DNA of 52,655 nt from Ignavibacteriaceae bacterium (GCA_020848375.1 JADLAF010000214.1:1-52655), one strand, 5' to 3'; shown: positions 17,140-25,880, numbered from the stretch's first letter. The notes: generated by a model not told the origin, from the sequence alone. A program made the numbers and translations.

Positions 17140-17424
17140 TCACTCTCCCTTGCCGGCATTCTTTACGTCCAGTCTGTCAACTATTGCCATTACGACTGCG
17201 TCAACCGGCTTATTTTTGGTATTGGTTGTCTGGCGAGCGGAGCTTCCTGTTGCAACCAGAACCACCTCACCGTGTCCGGCACCAACACTATCAACCGCAA
17301 CAACAAAATTGTCCTTTTCCTTATACTGCAAATCAAGCTGCCTGACGATCAGAAGCTTGGCTCCTGTAAGACTTTCATCTTTTCTGGTTGCCCAGACTGT
17401 ACCAATAATTTTTCCTAAAATCAC
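17140..17424 (-). CDS. EutN/CcmL-type microcompartment vertex protein (BMC-P), first copy
   Basis: This 94-aa protein (GTG start, MILGKIIGTVWATRKDESLT) shows the complete family pattern: kLLIV, AVDSVGAGHGEVVLVATGSSAR and PVDAVVMAIVDRLDV. It should assemble as a pentamer and cap vertices of a protein shell, or act alone. Its GTG overlaps the stop of the PIN-domain gene as GTGA, which suggests translational coupling. The two EutN copies differ clearly, so they are not a recent duplication. Confidence 0.9.
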   Translation of the reverse strand: MILGKIIGTVWATRKDESLTGAKLLIVRQLDLQYKEKDNFVVAVDSVGAGHGEVVLVATGSSARQTTNTKNKPVDAVVMAIVDRLDVKNAGKGE

Positions 17425-17825
17425 GTACCAACTCCTGAAACTATAAATTTAAGATCCGCGAATTCCGCTACCCCCTTAGGGTATTCCCCCATGCGTAACG
17501 TAGCTATTTTTATTTTATTTACCTTTGCTGTCGCCAGAAACAATGCCTTGTCGCTGCTCAGTCCTGAAAACAATTCTGATTCCGCCTCCAGTGCGTATCT
17601 TGAATGAACCCCAAGAACATTCAAGCCATTCAGCAGACTCCGCACTGCCGTTCTTTCGTGAGAATCTTCACATAAAGTAAACAATTCGACCGCGTTAATT
17701 ACCGAAGTAAAGCAGCTTTCCTCAGAAAGCAGAATTTCAAGCAGCGAAAAAGTTGCTTTTTCTCCTGGATCACTATGTGTTAGATGCTCCAAAAGAATAT
17801 CGGTATCCAATAACAGACCTCTCAT
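17421..17825 (-). CDS. PIN-domain protein (VapC-like ribonuclease)
   Basis: This 134-aa protein has a PIN-like pattern: acidic residues in LLLDTDILLEHL (Asp7, Asp9), SVINAVELF (Glu47) and SSDKALFLATA (Asp92). The usual fourth acidic site is replaced by TLRMGEYP, where Glu114 may serve. PIN domains cut RNA with divalent metal; VapC toxins are the best-known group. The gene overlaps the preceding 59-aa ORF by ATGA and the following EutN gene by GTGA. It could be a toxin, or a PIN nuclease recruited to this operon; the sequence alone does not decide. Confidence 0.8.
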   Translation of the reverse strand: MRGLLLDTDILLEHLTHSDPGEKATFSLLEILLSEESCFTSVINAVELFTLCEDSHERTAVRSLLNGLNVLGVHSRYALEAESELFSGLSSDKALFLATAKVNKIKIATLRMGEYPKGVAEFADLKFIVSGVGT

Positions 17826-18001
17826 TTTGGATTACCAAGGGTTCCTTTAACTTTCAGCAACTGCTTTATGATTTCCACCGGCATTTTCTGCAGTTTAGAC
17901 AACTTTTCTGCGCTGACTGTTTCATTTGTTCCAAACTTTTTCCGGTCTTCATATAAACTTGAGACGAACAGTCTGGATGATTCGGCAATCTTCATTTTCA
18001 T
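17822..18001 (-). CDS. Small 59-aa protein, candidate antitoxin of the PIN protein
   Basis: An ATG (18001-17999) overlapping the deoB stop as ATGA opens a 59-codon frame that ends in a TGA overlapping the PIN-gene ATG as ATGA. The protein starts MKMKIAESSRLFVSSLYEDR, contains the helical segment VSAEKLSKLQKMPVEIIKQ and ends LGNPK. It is basic and mostly helical. I recognise no AbrB, ribbon-helix-helix or Phd pattern with confidence. Size and position, immediately upstream of a PIN gene with overlapping codons, are typical of VapB-like antitoxins, so that role is inferred from context only. A second ATG two codons in is also possible. Confidence 0.7.
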   Translation of the reverse strand: MKMKIAESSRLFVSSLYEDRKKFGTNETVSAEKLSKLQKMPVEIIKQLLKVKGTLGNPK

Positions 18002-19161
18002 GAATTAAGAAAACTTACTCCCTGGAGTTCATTCTGAACCGAGAAAAACTCTGTTATACTTTTACCAACGTCTGAAAAACTACTCCTGGTCCCCAGATTT
18101 TTACCCTCTTTACCTCTTCTGTAAACCAGCAATGGCACATACTCCCTTGAGTGATCAGTGCTCAGGGTAGTCGGGTCATTGCCATGGTCAGCAGTTATAA
18201 TAATCATATCGGTTTCATCAGCAGAAGCCAAAATTTCAGGGAGCTGCTTATCGAACTCTGCCAAAGCCAGGGCGAAACCACGAGGATCATTCCTGTGACC
18301 ATAATAGACATCAAAATCCACTAAATTTGCGAAGATGAATGAATCCTTCTCTGACTTTATTGTCTGAATGATTCGCATTGTACCTTCTGAATTTGATTTT
18401 GTAGGTATCGCTTCATCAATTCCCTTATAATTAAAAAGATCACCTACTTTTCCGATTGAAATTGTTTTTACTCCGCCCTTTTGCAAATAATTAAATACTG
18501 TAGCCGATGGCGGGTCCATCGAAAAATCTTTTCGGTTTACAGTCCTTGAAAAATTTCCTTTTTTTCCGACAAATGGTCTGGCTATTACTCTGCCTACGAT
18601 CTCAGGCGGAACTAAAATTTCATTCCGTGTTACTTCACAAATTTTATACAATTCAGGAAGTGGTATCACATCTTCATGAGCCGCAATCTGAAAAACTGAA
18701 TCCGCCGATGTATAGATAATCGGATATCCGGTATTTATATGTTCTTCCCCAAGCTCTTTTATAATTTCGGTACCTGATGCAGCTCTATTTCCCAAAAAAC
18801 CACTAAGATTATTTTTCTCGAGAAATCTTTTTGTGATTCTCCCGGGGAATCCGTCCGGATAGTATGTGAAATCAAAATCAACATGAATTCCGGCAAGTTC
18901 CCAGTGTCCGGTGGTAGAATCCTTCCCTTTTGAAACTTCAGCCATTTTGCCGAATGAAGCAGACGGAAACGACACAGAGGGGACCCCCTGAATTAAGGAT
19001 ATATTGCCGAGTCCGAGAGCTTTTAAATTCGGGAGACTAAGTCCTTGTACTTTCCTTGCCATATTAACAAGTGTGTTACTACCTTCATCCTTATAGAAAT
19101 GCGCATCAGGTAGCTCACCTATCCCCACTCCATCAAGTATAATGAGAACGCAGTTATTAAT
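17998..19161 (-). CDS. deoB: Phosphopentomutase DeoB, with probable AUU start
   Basis: DeoB interconverts ribose/deoxyribose 1- and 5-phosphates and belongs to the alkaline phosphatase superfamily. Family motifs are clear: GVGIGELPDA, GKMAEVSKGKDSTTGHWE, FANLVDFDVYYGHRND, ITADHGNDPTTLSTDHSRE. The first usual start codon in frame is a GTG at 19128, but this lies after LIILDG, whose Asp is an essential metal ligand in the family. Upstream codons down to the stop of the previous gene include no ATG, GTG or TTG. An ATT at 19161 gives (M)NNCVLIILDGVGIG and is preceded by TAGGAA at good Shine-Dalgarno distance, so I propose an AUU start. The stop overlaps the next small gene (ATGA). Confidence 0.85.
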   Translation of the reverse strand: MNNCVLIILDGVGIGELPDAHFYKDEGSNTLVNMARKVQGLSLPNLKALGLGNISLIQGVPSVSFPSASFGKMAEVSKGKDSTTGHWELAGIHVDFDFTYYPDGFPGRITKRFLEKNNLSGFLGNRAASGTEIIKELGEEHINTGYPIIYTSADSVFQIAAHEDVIPLPELYKICEVTRNEILVPPEIVGRVIARPFVGKKGNFSRTVNRKDFSMDPPSATVFNYLQKGGVKTISIGKVGDLFNYKGIDEAIPTKSNSEGTMRIIQTIKSEKDSFIFANLVDFDVYYGHRNDPRGFALALAEFDKQLPEILASADETDMIIITADHGNDPTTLSTDHSREYVPLLVYRRGKEGKNLGTRSSFSDVGKSITEFFSVQNELQGVSFLNS

Positions 19162-19170
19162 TGACGTTTC

Positions 19171-21069
19171 CTATAATTGTAAAACTTTATTTCCGCCGGT
19201 CTCAGATGCCTTTTTAACGGCAAGGCGCAGATTTTCAAGAAGTTCATCCACATCTGTCCTTTCGGAGGAGTTAATCAGTCCTACTGACACTGTAAAGGTG
19301 GTGCTTTTACTGCCGGATGAAACCGGAATCCGTGCAATCCTTACCCTTATTTTATCTGCTCTCACGGCAAGATCCTGTTCATCATTATGAAGAAAGAAAA
19401 GTCCAAATGTCAGATCATCAAGCCGACCGCAAAAGCTGAGTGGGTCAAGCTCCTGATATAGTGCTTTAGCGAACTCCTTCATGGTAATTTTTATCATGTG
19501 CGGGTCGCTAAGCTCCTGCCGGTTTTTACCTTCGTCAATCTTGATGAGTGCAATATTGGAACGCAGATCAAGAATTTTTGCCTTTTCCAGTTCCTCTGTA
19601 ACACGTGTGCGGAAAAATGATGCCGAATAAACGCTGGTATCAGGATCAAAAGTTATCAGTGATTTTAGCCGGCGTATCTGTCCGAAGGCACGCATCAGGA
19701 TGCCAAACTGACCGGTTACCTTCCTAAGATAATCATGGTCACGCTGCGTGAAGGAATTTTTCTTCATATTCTCATAACAAAGAGCCCCCAGAACTTCACT
19801 GTTATAAATAATCGGGACAGCCAGAAATGAACCGTCCAGGATAATGCTTTCCTCATGATTAAAACGGTGCATTGATGCAGCGCTTAAATCTCCAATGCGA
19901 ACCTGACTTCCGGTATATACACATTTGCCGACTATAGTATTTTCACGGTCAATAACCGTATCAGGGTGGATATAACTGAATGTTTTAGGATTCATTACTG
20001 AAGAAATCTTAAACTGATCTTCCTCCTGGCGCCAGGTTACAAAAGTAAAACAGTCAGCTTCAACCAGAACTGAAGCAAGCGTGGCTATTGAGTGATATAA
20101 TGTGTGTTCATCATCAGTGGGGATATTCTGACTAAGAAAATCTGCGAACCCTTCTGAGCGCCTGTTTGCTATTGATTCAGCATGTTTATGTGCAAAAAGA
20201 TCTATTAAAACAGTAATAAGCCGTACGAACCGTCCGAGCATATACATTTGCTCAATCCCAAATGCATCAACCGTTTTTGAGTCAACTGCGAGGATACCGA
20301 TCAGATTGGAGTTATGAAAAACAGGAACTCCGAGAAAGCTCTTAATTTTCTGCGGCTGTGAATAGTATCTGAAGTTCTCCCTTTCACTTATTGGAGGGAT
20401 ATCTGTCAGTAACCCGGGCTCTTGTTTACTGATAATCTGTCCAAGTATATCATTCTGGATCTCCAGCTTTCTCTTTTCGATTTCATGGCTAACCGAAGCA
20501 TATTTTTCTATGGTCAGTGATGATTTTCGTTTGTCATACCAGAAATAAATTGCAGTATGGGCAGAGAATAATTCTCTGACAATAATAAGAATTCTTTCCA
20601 GAAGAAAGCTGAGTTGCTGGTTGGCTCCCACATCCAGAGGAAATTCTTCGGTGGCAAGATTTCGGAATTTCTCAAGACTCAGTTCCGGATCATCTCCTGA
20701 ACTGCTGATTTTATTCCCTATGGAGGAAATGTTGTTTTCCGTAAGAACCCGTGTGGATTTGCCAACAATAGCGAATCCTTCATCCACATGGTCAAGATTA
20801 ACATCTGTGTAGTCAGTCGGCTTCTTCGAGACAATTTCAAAATCATCTTCTTCCGGATCAATTATGGAATCAGATGCCCCCGGCTTTCCATTATCGGCAG
20901 GCGGTTCAGTCTGTGCCTTTTTATCTTTGTCGAGTTTAAGGAAAAGTAACACAGAGGTAATGAGCAGAACGACAAAGGTAACCGACTTTAAGAGAAAATC
21001 CTCAAAAAGAATGAACAGTACCAAAAGTGTAACAGCGGCCACAATCAGCAGCGCATTGCTGTATTTCAT
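19171..21069 (-). CDS. Membrane double-GAF protein with degenerate GGDEF domain
   Basis: This 632-aa protein has two N-terminal membrane helices (about residues 5-48) and an acidic/proline linker. Two GAF-like regions (about 145-300, with FLGVPVFHNSNLIGILAVDS, and 320-470, with FLAVPIIYNSEVLGALCYEN) follow. The C-terminal domain (about 475-632) ends VSVGLIN...ELLENLRLAVKKASETGGNKV, as in GGDEF domains. The GGDEF signature itself reads GRLDD, so cyclase activity is unlikely; it may bind GTP or a protein partner. It lies 53 bp after engB and 10 bp before the proposed deoB start, so it is part of the engB-to-NlpC run. Confidence 0.78.
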   Translation of the reverse strand: MKYSNALLIVAAVTLLVLFILFEDFLLKSVTFVVLLITSVLLFLKLDKDKKAQTEPPADNGKPGASDSIIDPEEDDFEIVSKKPTDYTDVNLDHVDEGFAIVGKSTRVLTENNISSIGNKISSSGDDPELSLEKFRNLATEEFPLDVGANQQLSFLLERILIIVRELFSAHTAIYFWYDKRKSSLTIEKYASVSHEIEKRKLEIQNDILGQIISKQEPGLLTDIPPISERENFRYYSQPQKIKSFLGVPVFHNSNLIGILAVDSKTVDAFGIEQMYMLGRFVRLITVLIDLFAHKHAESIANRRSEGFADFLSQNIPTDDEHTLYHSIATLASVLVEADCFTFVTWRQEEDQFKISSVMNPKTFSYIHPDTVIDRENTIVGKCVYTGSQVRIGDLSAASMHRFNHEESIILDGSFLAVPIIYNSEVLGALCYENMKKNSFTQRDHDYLRKVTGQFGILMRAFGQIRRLKSLITFDPDTSVYSASFFRTRVTEELEKAKILDLRSNIALIKIDEGKNRQELSDPHMIKITMKEFAKALYQELDPLSFCGRLDDLTFGLFFLHNDEQDLAVRADKIRVRIARIPVSSGSKSTTFTVSVGLINSSERTDVDELLENLRLAVKKASETGGNKVLQL

Positions 21070-21122
21070 AGTTCCTTTATCAGACTGAATAATTAAGGGT
21101 TTTGAAATATAATTAAAATTCT

Positions 21123-21719
21123 TTAACTTTTACAGAACTGTGTAAAATTTTGAATTCTGGAGGCAATAGCTTTTTTTCCTTCCAGCGAAACAGCGGAGTA
21201 AGGATAGATACCTTCTTGCAGGGTAAGCTCCGGAAGGATTGCCCTAACCTCTCTGACCGCCTCAGAAATCCGGTTTCGTTTCACTTTATCACACTTTGTA
21301 AGTATTACAGCAAAATTTAGTCTTTCCTCTACCAGGAATTGCCACAGCCCGACATCCAGTTTTGAGGGCTCATGTCGGGAATCAACTAAGGAGAAAATAA
21401 GGCGGTCTTCATTTCTCTGCCTGAGGAAATTCTCGGTCAGATGGGAGTATTTTGTAATTTCACTTTGCGAGGCCTTTGAGTAACCATAGCCAGGCATATC
21501 AACCAAATAAATATCAGTCGGAAGCAGAAAATAATTGATGGACCGGGTTTTACCCGGAGTAGAGCTGGTTTTGGCCATCCCGGGGACGTTCAGGAAGGTA
21601 TTAATGAACGATGATTTACCCACATTTGAGCGACCACAAAGTATTACCTCAGGTTTTTCATCCTTCGGTAACTCCTTCAAGTCAAAAACGGCCTTTAAGA
21701 ACGTAGCTTTCTCTGCCAT
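21123..21719 (-). CDS. engB: Ribosome-biogenesis GTPase EngB/YsxC
   Basis: This 198-aa protein has the GTPase boxes G1 GRSNVGKSS, G3 DMPGYG and G4 TKCDK, plus the switch region SSTPGKTRSINYFLL typical of EngB/YihA/YsxC. The family assists late assembly of the large ribosomal subunit. It follows the alpha-operon gene rplQ on the same strand but is separated from it by a terminator whose T tract ends 3 bp before this ATG. Its transcripts must therefore be read-through or nearly leaderless. Confidence 0.93.
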   Translation of the reverse strand: MAEKATFLKAVFDLKELPKDEKPEVILCGRSNVGKSSFINTFLNVPGMAKTSSTPGKTRSINYFLLPTDIYLVDMPGYGYSKASQSEITKYSHLTENFLRQRNEDRLIFSLVDSRHEPSKLDVGLWQFLVEERLNFAVILTKCDKVKRNRISEAVREVRAILPELTLQEGIYPYSAVSLEGKKAIASRIQNFTQFCKS

Positions 21720-21721
21720 AA

Positions 21722-21760
21722 TAAAAAAAAGAGTAACCCGAAGTGTTCCGGATTACTCTT
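21722..21760 (-). terminator. Terminator after rplQ, abutting the engB start codon
   Basis: On the minus strand a 12-bp stem with one mismatch, AAGAGTAATCCG / CGGGTTACTCTT (21760-21749 / 21740-21729), is followed by seven further T residues. It closes the ribosomal super-cluster 22 bp after the rplQ stop. Confidence 0.85.
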
Positions 21761-21782
21761 CCTCTAATAAATTAGTTTTGTA

Positions 21783-22253
21783 TTAAGCGTTGGCTTCAGC
21801 CGCTTTTCCGGCTTCTTCCTGCTTCTTTTCTTTTTTCTGTTTTGATTTTTCCGCACGTGATTCGCGCAGATCAGCGGCTCTCTTATTAGCCACTTCGTTG
21901 TAGTCAACCAGTTCAATTATTGCCATCTGAGCAGCATCGCCCAGGCGTCTGCCTCTTTTTATTACTCTGGTATATCCGCCCTTGCGGTCTTCAACCTTTG
22001 CGGCAATTTCGCCAAACAGCTCTTTTACGACTTCTTTGTCTTTAAGCCGGTCCATGATGAGCTTCTTGCGGTGTAAATCTCCGACCTTTGCCTTGGTAAT
22101 AATGGGTTCAATAAATGAACGCAGTTCTTTTGCTTTAGCAAGGGTAGTGGTAATTCTTTTGTGTTTAAGAAGAGAAATAGAGAGATTTCTCAGCAAAGCT
22201 TCTTTGTGAGAAGATGTGCGCCCTAATTTTCTTCCTTTGATATTATGATTCAT
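21783..22253 (-). CDS. rplQ: 50S ribosomal protein L17
   Basis: The 156-aa protein has the L17 core (MNHNIKGRKLGRTSSHKEAL, ITTTLAKAKELRSFIEPIIT, RRLGDAAQMAIIELVDY). A tail of about 35 residues rich in Lys, Glu and Ala follows, so it is longer than the roughly 120-aa E. coli protein. L17 binds 23S rRNA near the exit tunnel. It is the last gene of the alpha cluster, 19 bp after rpoA. Confidence 0.96.
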   Translation of the reverse strand: MNHNIKGRKLGRTSSHKEALLRNLSISLLKHKRITTTLAKAKELRSFIEPIITKAKVGDLHRKKLIMDRLKDKEVVKELFGEIAAKVEDRKGGYTRVIKRGRRLGDAAQMAIIELVDYNEVANKRAADLRESRAEKSKQKKEKKQEEAGKAAEANA

Positions 22254-22272
22254 TCTTCAATTCCTCAGCGTA

Positions 22273-23283
22273 TTAATTGTTGTCAGTTTCGGATTTAAGA
22301 TATTTATCTATATCCATTCCGAAATGCAAACCAAGTTTTTCAATATGTTCGGAAAGTTCCGCAAGTGATTTGCGACCGAAGTTTCTGTATTTCAGCAGTT
22401 CTGATTCTTCACGTCTTACCAGATCGCCAACACTTTTGATGCTTGCAGCTTTAAGGCAGTTATGAGCTCGGACGCTCAATTCAAGTTCATCAATACTCAT
22501 CAGAAGCGCTTTTTTTGTTTTTTCAACTTCAGGATCCTTCTCCGAACCTTCCTTTGGTGATTCGGGCTCAAGATTAAGACCTGTAAAAAGGTCAAGATGC
22601 TCTTTCATCAGCTTTGCTGACTGAGTCATTGCATCCTGAGCTGAAATGCTACCGTCTGTAGTAACATCTATCGTCAGCTTTTCGTAGTCATTTCTGTCTC
22701 CGATTCTCACATTTTCGATGTCATAACGGACATTTTTAATCGGGGTAAAAATCGCATCAATGGCGATTACTCCGATACCAAATTCGACAAACTTTGCCTC
22801 GGTGTTTTTTATGTCGTTAGCCGGAACGTAACCTCTTCCCTGACCAAGAATGAGCTCAATGTTAAACTTAGCAACACTGTTCATTGTTGCAATGTGCAGT
22901 TCAGGATTAAGCACTTCGACATCTGAAGTATGTTTTGTCAGATCGCCGGCAACAAACTCACCCTCACCGTTAAATGCAATTTCAATGCGTCCCGGTTTTT
23001 TGGTCAGTGCTTTCAGTCTGATCTGCTTCAGATTTAAAATAATCTCGGTTACATCTTCAACAACACCCGGAATGGTGGTGAACTCATGAAGAACATCACT
23101 GATCTTAATGCCGATGATTGCAGTACCCGGGAGGGATGACAGGAGTACTCTTCTGAGAGAGTTACCCAGAGTTGCGCCATAACCTCTTTCAAGGGGCTGC
23201 AGCGTAAATCTTCCGAATGTATCACTCTTGGTTGATTCATCAAGAATTACTGCCTCGGGCATTCTTAATTTTATCTGGTTCAT
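22273..23283 (-). CDS. rpoA: RNA polymerase subunit alpha
   Basis: This 336-aa protein has an N-terminal dimerisation domain (to about 230; GYGATLGNSLRRVLLSSLPG), a linker with an acidic stretch (about 240-260) and the C-terminal helix-hairpin-helix domain that contacts UP elements and regulators (LELSVRAHNCLKAASIKSVG, NFGRKSLAEL). It nucleates polymerase assembly. The order rpsM-rpsK-rpsD-rpoA-rplQ is the standard alpha cluster. Confidence 0.97.
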   Translation of the reverse strand: MNQIKLRMPEAVILDESTKSDTFGRFTLQPLERGYGATLGNSLRRVLLSSLPGTAIIGIKISDVLHEFTTIPGVVEDVTEIILNLKQIRLKALTKKPGRIEIAFNGEGEFVAGDLTKHTSDVEVLNPELHIATMNSVAKFNIELILGQGRGYVPANDIKNTEAKFVEFGIGVIAIDAIFTPIKNVRYDIENVRIGDRNDYEKLTIDVTTDGSISAQDAMTQSAKLMKEHLDLFTGLNLEPESPKEGSEKDPEVEKTKKALLMSIDELELSVRAHNCLKAASIKSVGDLVRREESELLKYRNFGRKSLAELSEHIEKLGLHFGMDIDKYLKSETDNN

Positions 23284-23314
23284 GTATATGACCTCTAAAT
23301 TTCTTTCTTAATTA

Positions 23315-23941
23315 TTATTTAGAATAGAGCTCAACTACCAACTGTTCATTGGCATTTAGAGGAATTTCACTTCGCTCAGGAAGCTGTAAAAATGTACCGG
23401 TTAAAGTTGCCTTGTTGACCGATAACCATGAGAACTGAGCATCAACAACCCTCTTAAGTGAGTTATGAATAAGCTCAAGATTTTTACTCTGGTCTTTCAC
23501 TTTAATTACATCGCCTGGTATAACAGTATAAGACGGAATGTCCACTAACTTGTCATTCACCAACACATGGCGGTGACGGACAATTTGACGTGCCGACTTA
23601 CGAGAGGGAGCAAAACCAAGACGATAGACAATGTTGTCAAGTCTGGTTTCAAGCAGTCTCACCAGGTTTTCACCGGTAATTCCCTTCTGTCTTGTTGCCT
23701 TCTCAAAATAATTTCTAAACTGAGTCTCAAGTACTCCGTAGGTTCTTTTGATTTTCTGTTTTTCCCTGAGCTGCACACCGTATTCAGAAATTTTAGATTT
23801 TCTGGACAAACCATGCTGACCGGGGGGATAATTTTTTCTTTCAAGAGGACATTTTTCTGTTAGACACTTTTGTCCTTTAAGATAAAGCTTCGTCTTTTCT
23901 CTTCTGCATAATTTACAAACTGATCCGGTATATCTTGCCAT
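23315..23941 (-). CDS. rpsD: 30S ribosomal protein S4 (zinc-binding type)
   Basis: This 208-aa protein has the S4 RNA-binding domain ([36 protein letters not shown]). The N-terminus carries four cysteines (C9, C12, C26, C31: [17 protein letters not shown]), so this is the C+ zinc form. S4 starts 16S rRNA body assembly and in several bacteria represses its own operon. Confidence 0.97.
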   Translation of the reverse strand: MARYTGSVCKLCRREKTKLYLKGQKCLTEKCPLERKNYPPGQHGLSRKSKISEYGVQLREKQKIKRTYGVLETQFRNYFEKATRQKGITGENLVRLLETRLDNIVYRLGFAPSRKSARQIVRHRHVLVNDKLVDIPSYTVIPGDVIKVKDQSKNLELIHNSLKRVVDAQFSWLSVNKATLTGTFLQLPERSEIPLNANEQLVVELYSK

Positions 23942-23959
23942 TTAGCGCATTCTCCTCGT

Positions 23960-24346
23960 TTAAACTCTTCTTCTTTTTGGTGGTCTGCAGCCATTATGAG
24001 GTATAGGAGTTACATCCTTGATAGATGAAACTTCCAACCCTGCAGTTGTCAGAGCTCTGATTGCAGACTCTCTTCCCGATCCGGGGCCTTTTACCCGCAC
24101 TTCGACTCTGCGAAGACCCATATCGTATGCTTCTTTTGCGGCTGCTTCAGATGTTACCTGAGCAGCATACGGCGTATTTTTTCTTGACCCTTTGAAACCG
24201 TTTTTACCGGCTGATGACCAGGAAATCGCATTGCCATATACATCAGTGAGGATTACAATTACATTGTTAAACGTTGCTTTTACGTGAGCAATTCCGTTTA
24301 CATCAACTACTGATTTTTTTTTAACTTTTTTTACTGCTTTTGCCAT
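23960..24346 (-). CDS. rpsK: 30S ribosomal protein S11
   Basis: The 128-aa protein shows typical S11 segments ([75 protein letters not shown]). It binds the 16S platform near the mRNA exit. The ATG is preceded by AAGGATTTATATAT. Confidence 0.97.
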   Translation of the reverse strand: MAKAVKKVKKKSVVDVNGIAHVKATFNNVIVILTDVYGNAISWSSAGKNGFKGSRKNTPYAAQVTSEAAAKEAYDMGLRRVEVRVKGPGSGRESAIRALTTAGLEVSSIKDVTPIPHNGCRPPKRRRV

Positions 24347-24367
24347 ATATATAAATCCTTATCTCGG

Positions 24368-24751
24368 TTACTTCTTTGATACAGCTTTTTTCTTGCCGGC
24401 AACAGTCTTCCTCTTGCCCTTGCGGGTTCTGGAGTTTGTTCTGGTTCTCTGACCGCGAACCGGCAAACTGCGTCTGTGACGAAGACCGCGGTATGCACCC
24501 ACGTCCATCAGCCGCTTTATATTGAGCTGTACTTCAGAGCGAAGTGCACCTTCAACTTTATATTCCGCCTGCAATACCGAGCGGATCGCTGCCACTTCAT
24601 CCTCGGTAAGGGCTGAAACTTTCTTTTCTGGTGCTACATTAGCTGCCTGGAGAACATCTCCTGCAACCTTCGGTCCGATACCGAATATATACTGTAAACC
24701 GTAATAAACCTTTTTATTCTTTGGTAAATCAACACCGGCAATGCGTGCCAA
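24368..24751 (-). CDS. rpsM: 30S ribosomal protein S13
   Basis: The 127-aa protein begins [20 protein letters not shown] and contains [20 protein letters not shown]. The lysine-rich C-terminal tail reaches the P-site tRNA in known structures. It sits at the head of the alpha cluster, 18 bp after rpmJ. Confidence 0.97.
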   Translation of the reverse strand: MARIAGVDLPKNKKVYYGLQYIFGIGPKVAGDVLQAANVAPEKKVSALTEDEVAAIRSVLQAEYKVEGALRSEVQLNIKRLMDVGAYRGLRHRRSLPVRGQRTRTNSRTRKGKRKTVAGKKKAVSKK

Positions 24752-24769
24752 ATTTTTACTCCTGTTTAA

Positions 24770-24883
24770 TTAACCTTGACGCTGTTTGTGTTTCGGGTTC
24801 TTACAAATTACCCGAACCACGCCTTTTCGTTTAATCACTTTGCAATTATCGCAAATTTTTCTGACCGATGACCTAACTTTCAT
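24770..24883 (-). CDS. rpmJ: 50S ribosomal protein L36
   Basis: This 37-aa protein ([20 protein letters not shown], then [17 protein letters not shown]) carries the zinc-binding set C11, C14, C27, H32, so it is the C+ form. It lies between infA (12 bp) and rpsM in the usual order. Confidence 0.97.
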   Translation of the reverse strand: MKVRSSVRKICDNCKVIKRKGVVRVICKNPKHKQRQG

Positions 24884-24895
24884 CTCAGATCTCCG

Positions 24896-25114
24896 TTATT
24901 TATATCTATAAGTAATACGACCTTTAGAGAGGTCATAAGGAGAAAGTTCTATTGAAACTTTATCCCCGACCAATATCTTAATAAAATGCATACGCATTTT
25001 ACCTGAAATGTGCGCAAGAATCTCATGTCCATTTTCAAGTTTTACCTTAAAATGTGCATTAGGCAAAGTTTCTGTAACTGTGCCGTCAACTTTTATGGGA
25101 CCCTGTTTTGCCAT
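24896..25114 (-). CDS. infA: Translation initiation factor IF-1
   Basis: This 72-aa single S1/OB-fold protein ([55 protein letters not shown]) binds the ribosomal A site during initiation. Its ATG lies 1 bp after the map stop, so the two genes are coupled. Confidence 0.97.
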   Translation of the reverse strand: MAKQGPIKVDGTVTETLPNAHFKVKLENGHEILAHISGKMRMHFIKILVGDKVSIELSPYDLSKGRITYRYK

Positions 25115-25115
25115 T

Positions 25116-25877
25116 TTATAATTTTGTTAAAATTTTCGGTTCACCATCGGTTATCGCGATGGTATGTTCAAAATGTGCTGATGGCTTTCTGTCTTTCGCG
25201 AATACTGTCCAGCCATCATCTGAAAAGACCACATCTCGTTTACCCATATTCACCATGGGCTCAACTGCAATGGTCATTCCTTTTTTAAGTTTCGCTCCAT
25301 AACCCTTTTTACCATAATTTGGTATCGAGGGGCTTTCATGAAGGTGCTTGCCTACACCATGACCGGTTAACTCCCGGACAATGGAAAAATAGTTGCTCTC
25401 GACATACGACTGAATCGCGAATGATATATCTTGTACCGTATTGCCGGCTTTCGCCTGCTCAAGTCCGAGATATAAGGACTTCTCAGTCACTTCGAGAAGT
25501 TTTGCAACCTCTGCGGAAACTGAACCAACAGGAACTGTTGTTGCCCCGTCTCCGTAATAACCATTTTTCAGAACGCCAACATCAACTGAAATAATATCCC
25601 CCTCTTTCAGTTTTCTGTTTCCCGGTATTCCGTGTACAACCTCCTCATTTAAAGAGGCGCAAATTGAACCGGGGAAATCTATGCTTCCCGCTTGTGAGTA
25701 TCCCTTAAACGCAGGGATTCCTCCTCGTGACAAAATATGTTCTTCCGCCATTCTGTCAAGTTCCAGTGTTGTTACACCGGGTTTAATATGTTTTCTTAAT
25801 AGCTCAAGAACTTCTGCAACAATCCGGCTGCTTTCGCTAATAAAGCCGATTTCCTGCTCAGTTTTCAGTATGATCAA
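25116..25877 (-). CDS. map: Methionine aminopeptidase, type I
   Basis: The 253-aa enzyme removes the initiator methionine. Metal ligands are in their known contexts: Asp in [18 protein letters not shown] (two Asp), His in [18 protein letters not shown], and Glu in AVEPMVNMG and [11 protein letters not shown]. It follows secY by 3 bp. The adenylate kinase gene that usually lies between secY and map in many bacteria is absent. Confidence 0.96.
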   Translation of the reverse strand: MIILKTEQEIGFISESSRIVAEVLELLRKHIKPGVTTLELDRMAEEHILSRGGIPAFKGYSQAGSIDFPGSICASLNEEVVHGIPGNRKLKEGDIISVDVGVLKNGYYGDGATTVPVGSVSAEVAKLLEVTEKSLYLGLEQAKAGNTVQDISFAIQSYVESNYFSIVRELTGHGVGKHLHESPSIPNYGKKGYGAKLKKGMTIAVEPMVNMGKRDVVFSDDGWTVFAKDRKPSAHFEHTIAITDGEPKILTKL

Positions 25878-25880
25878 CTA

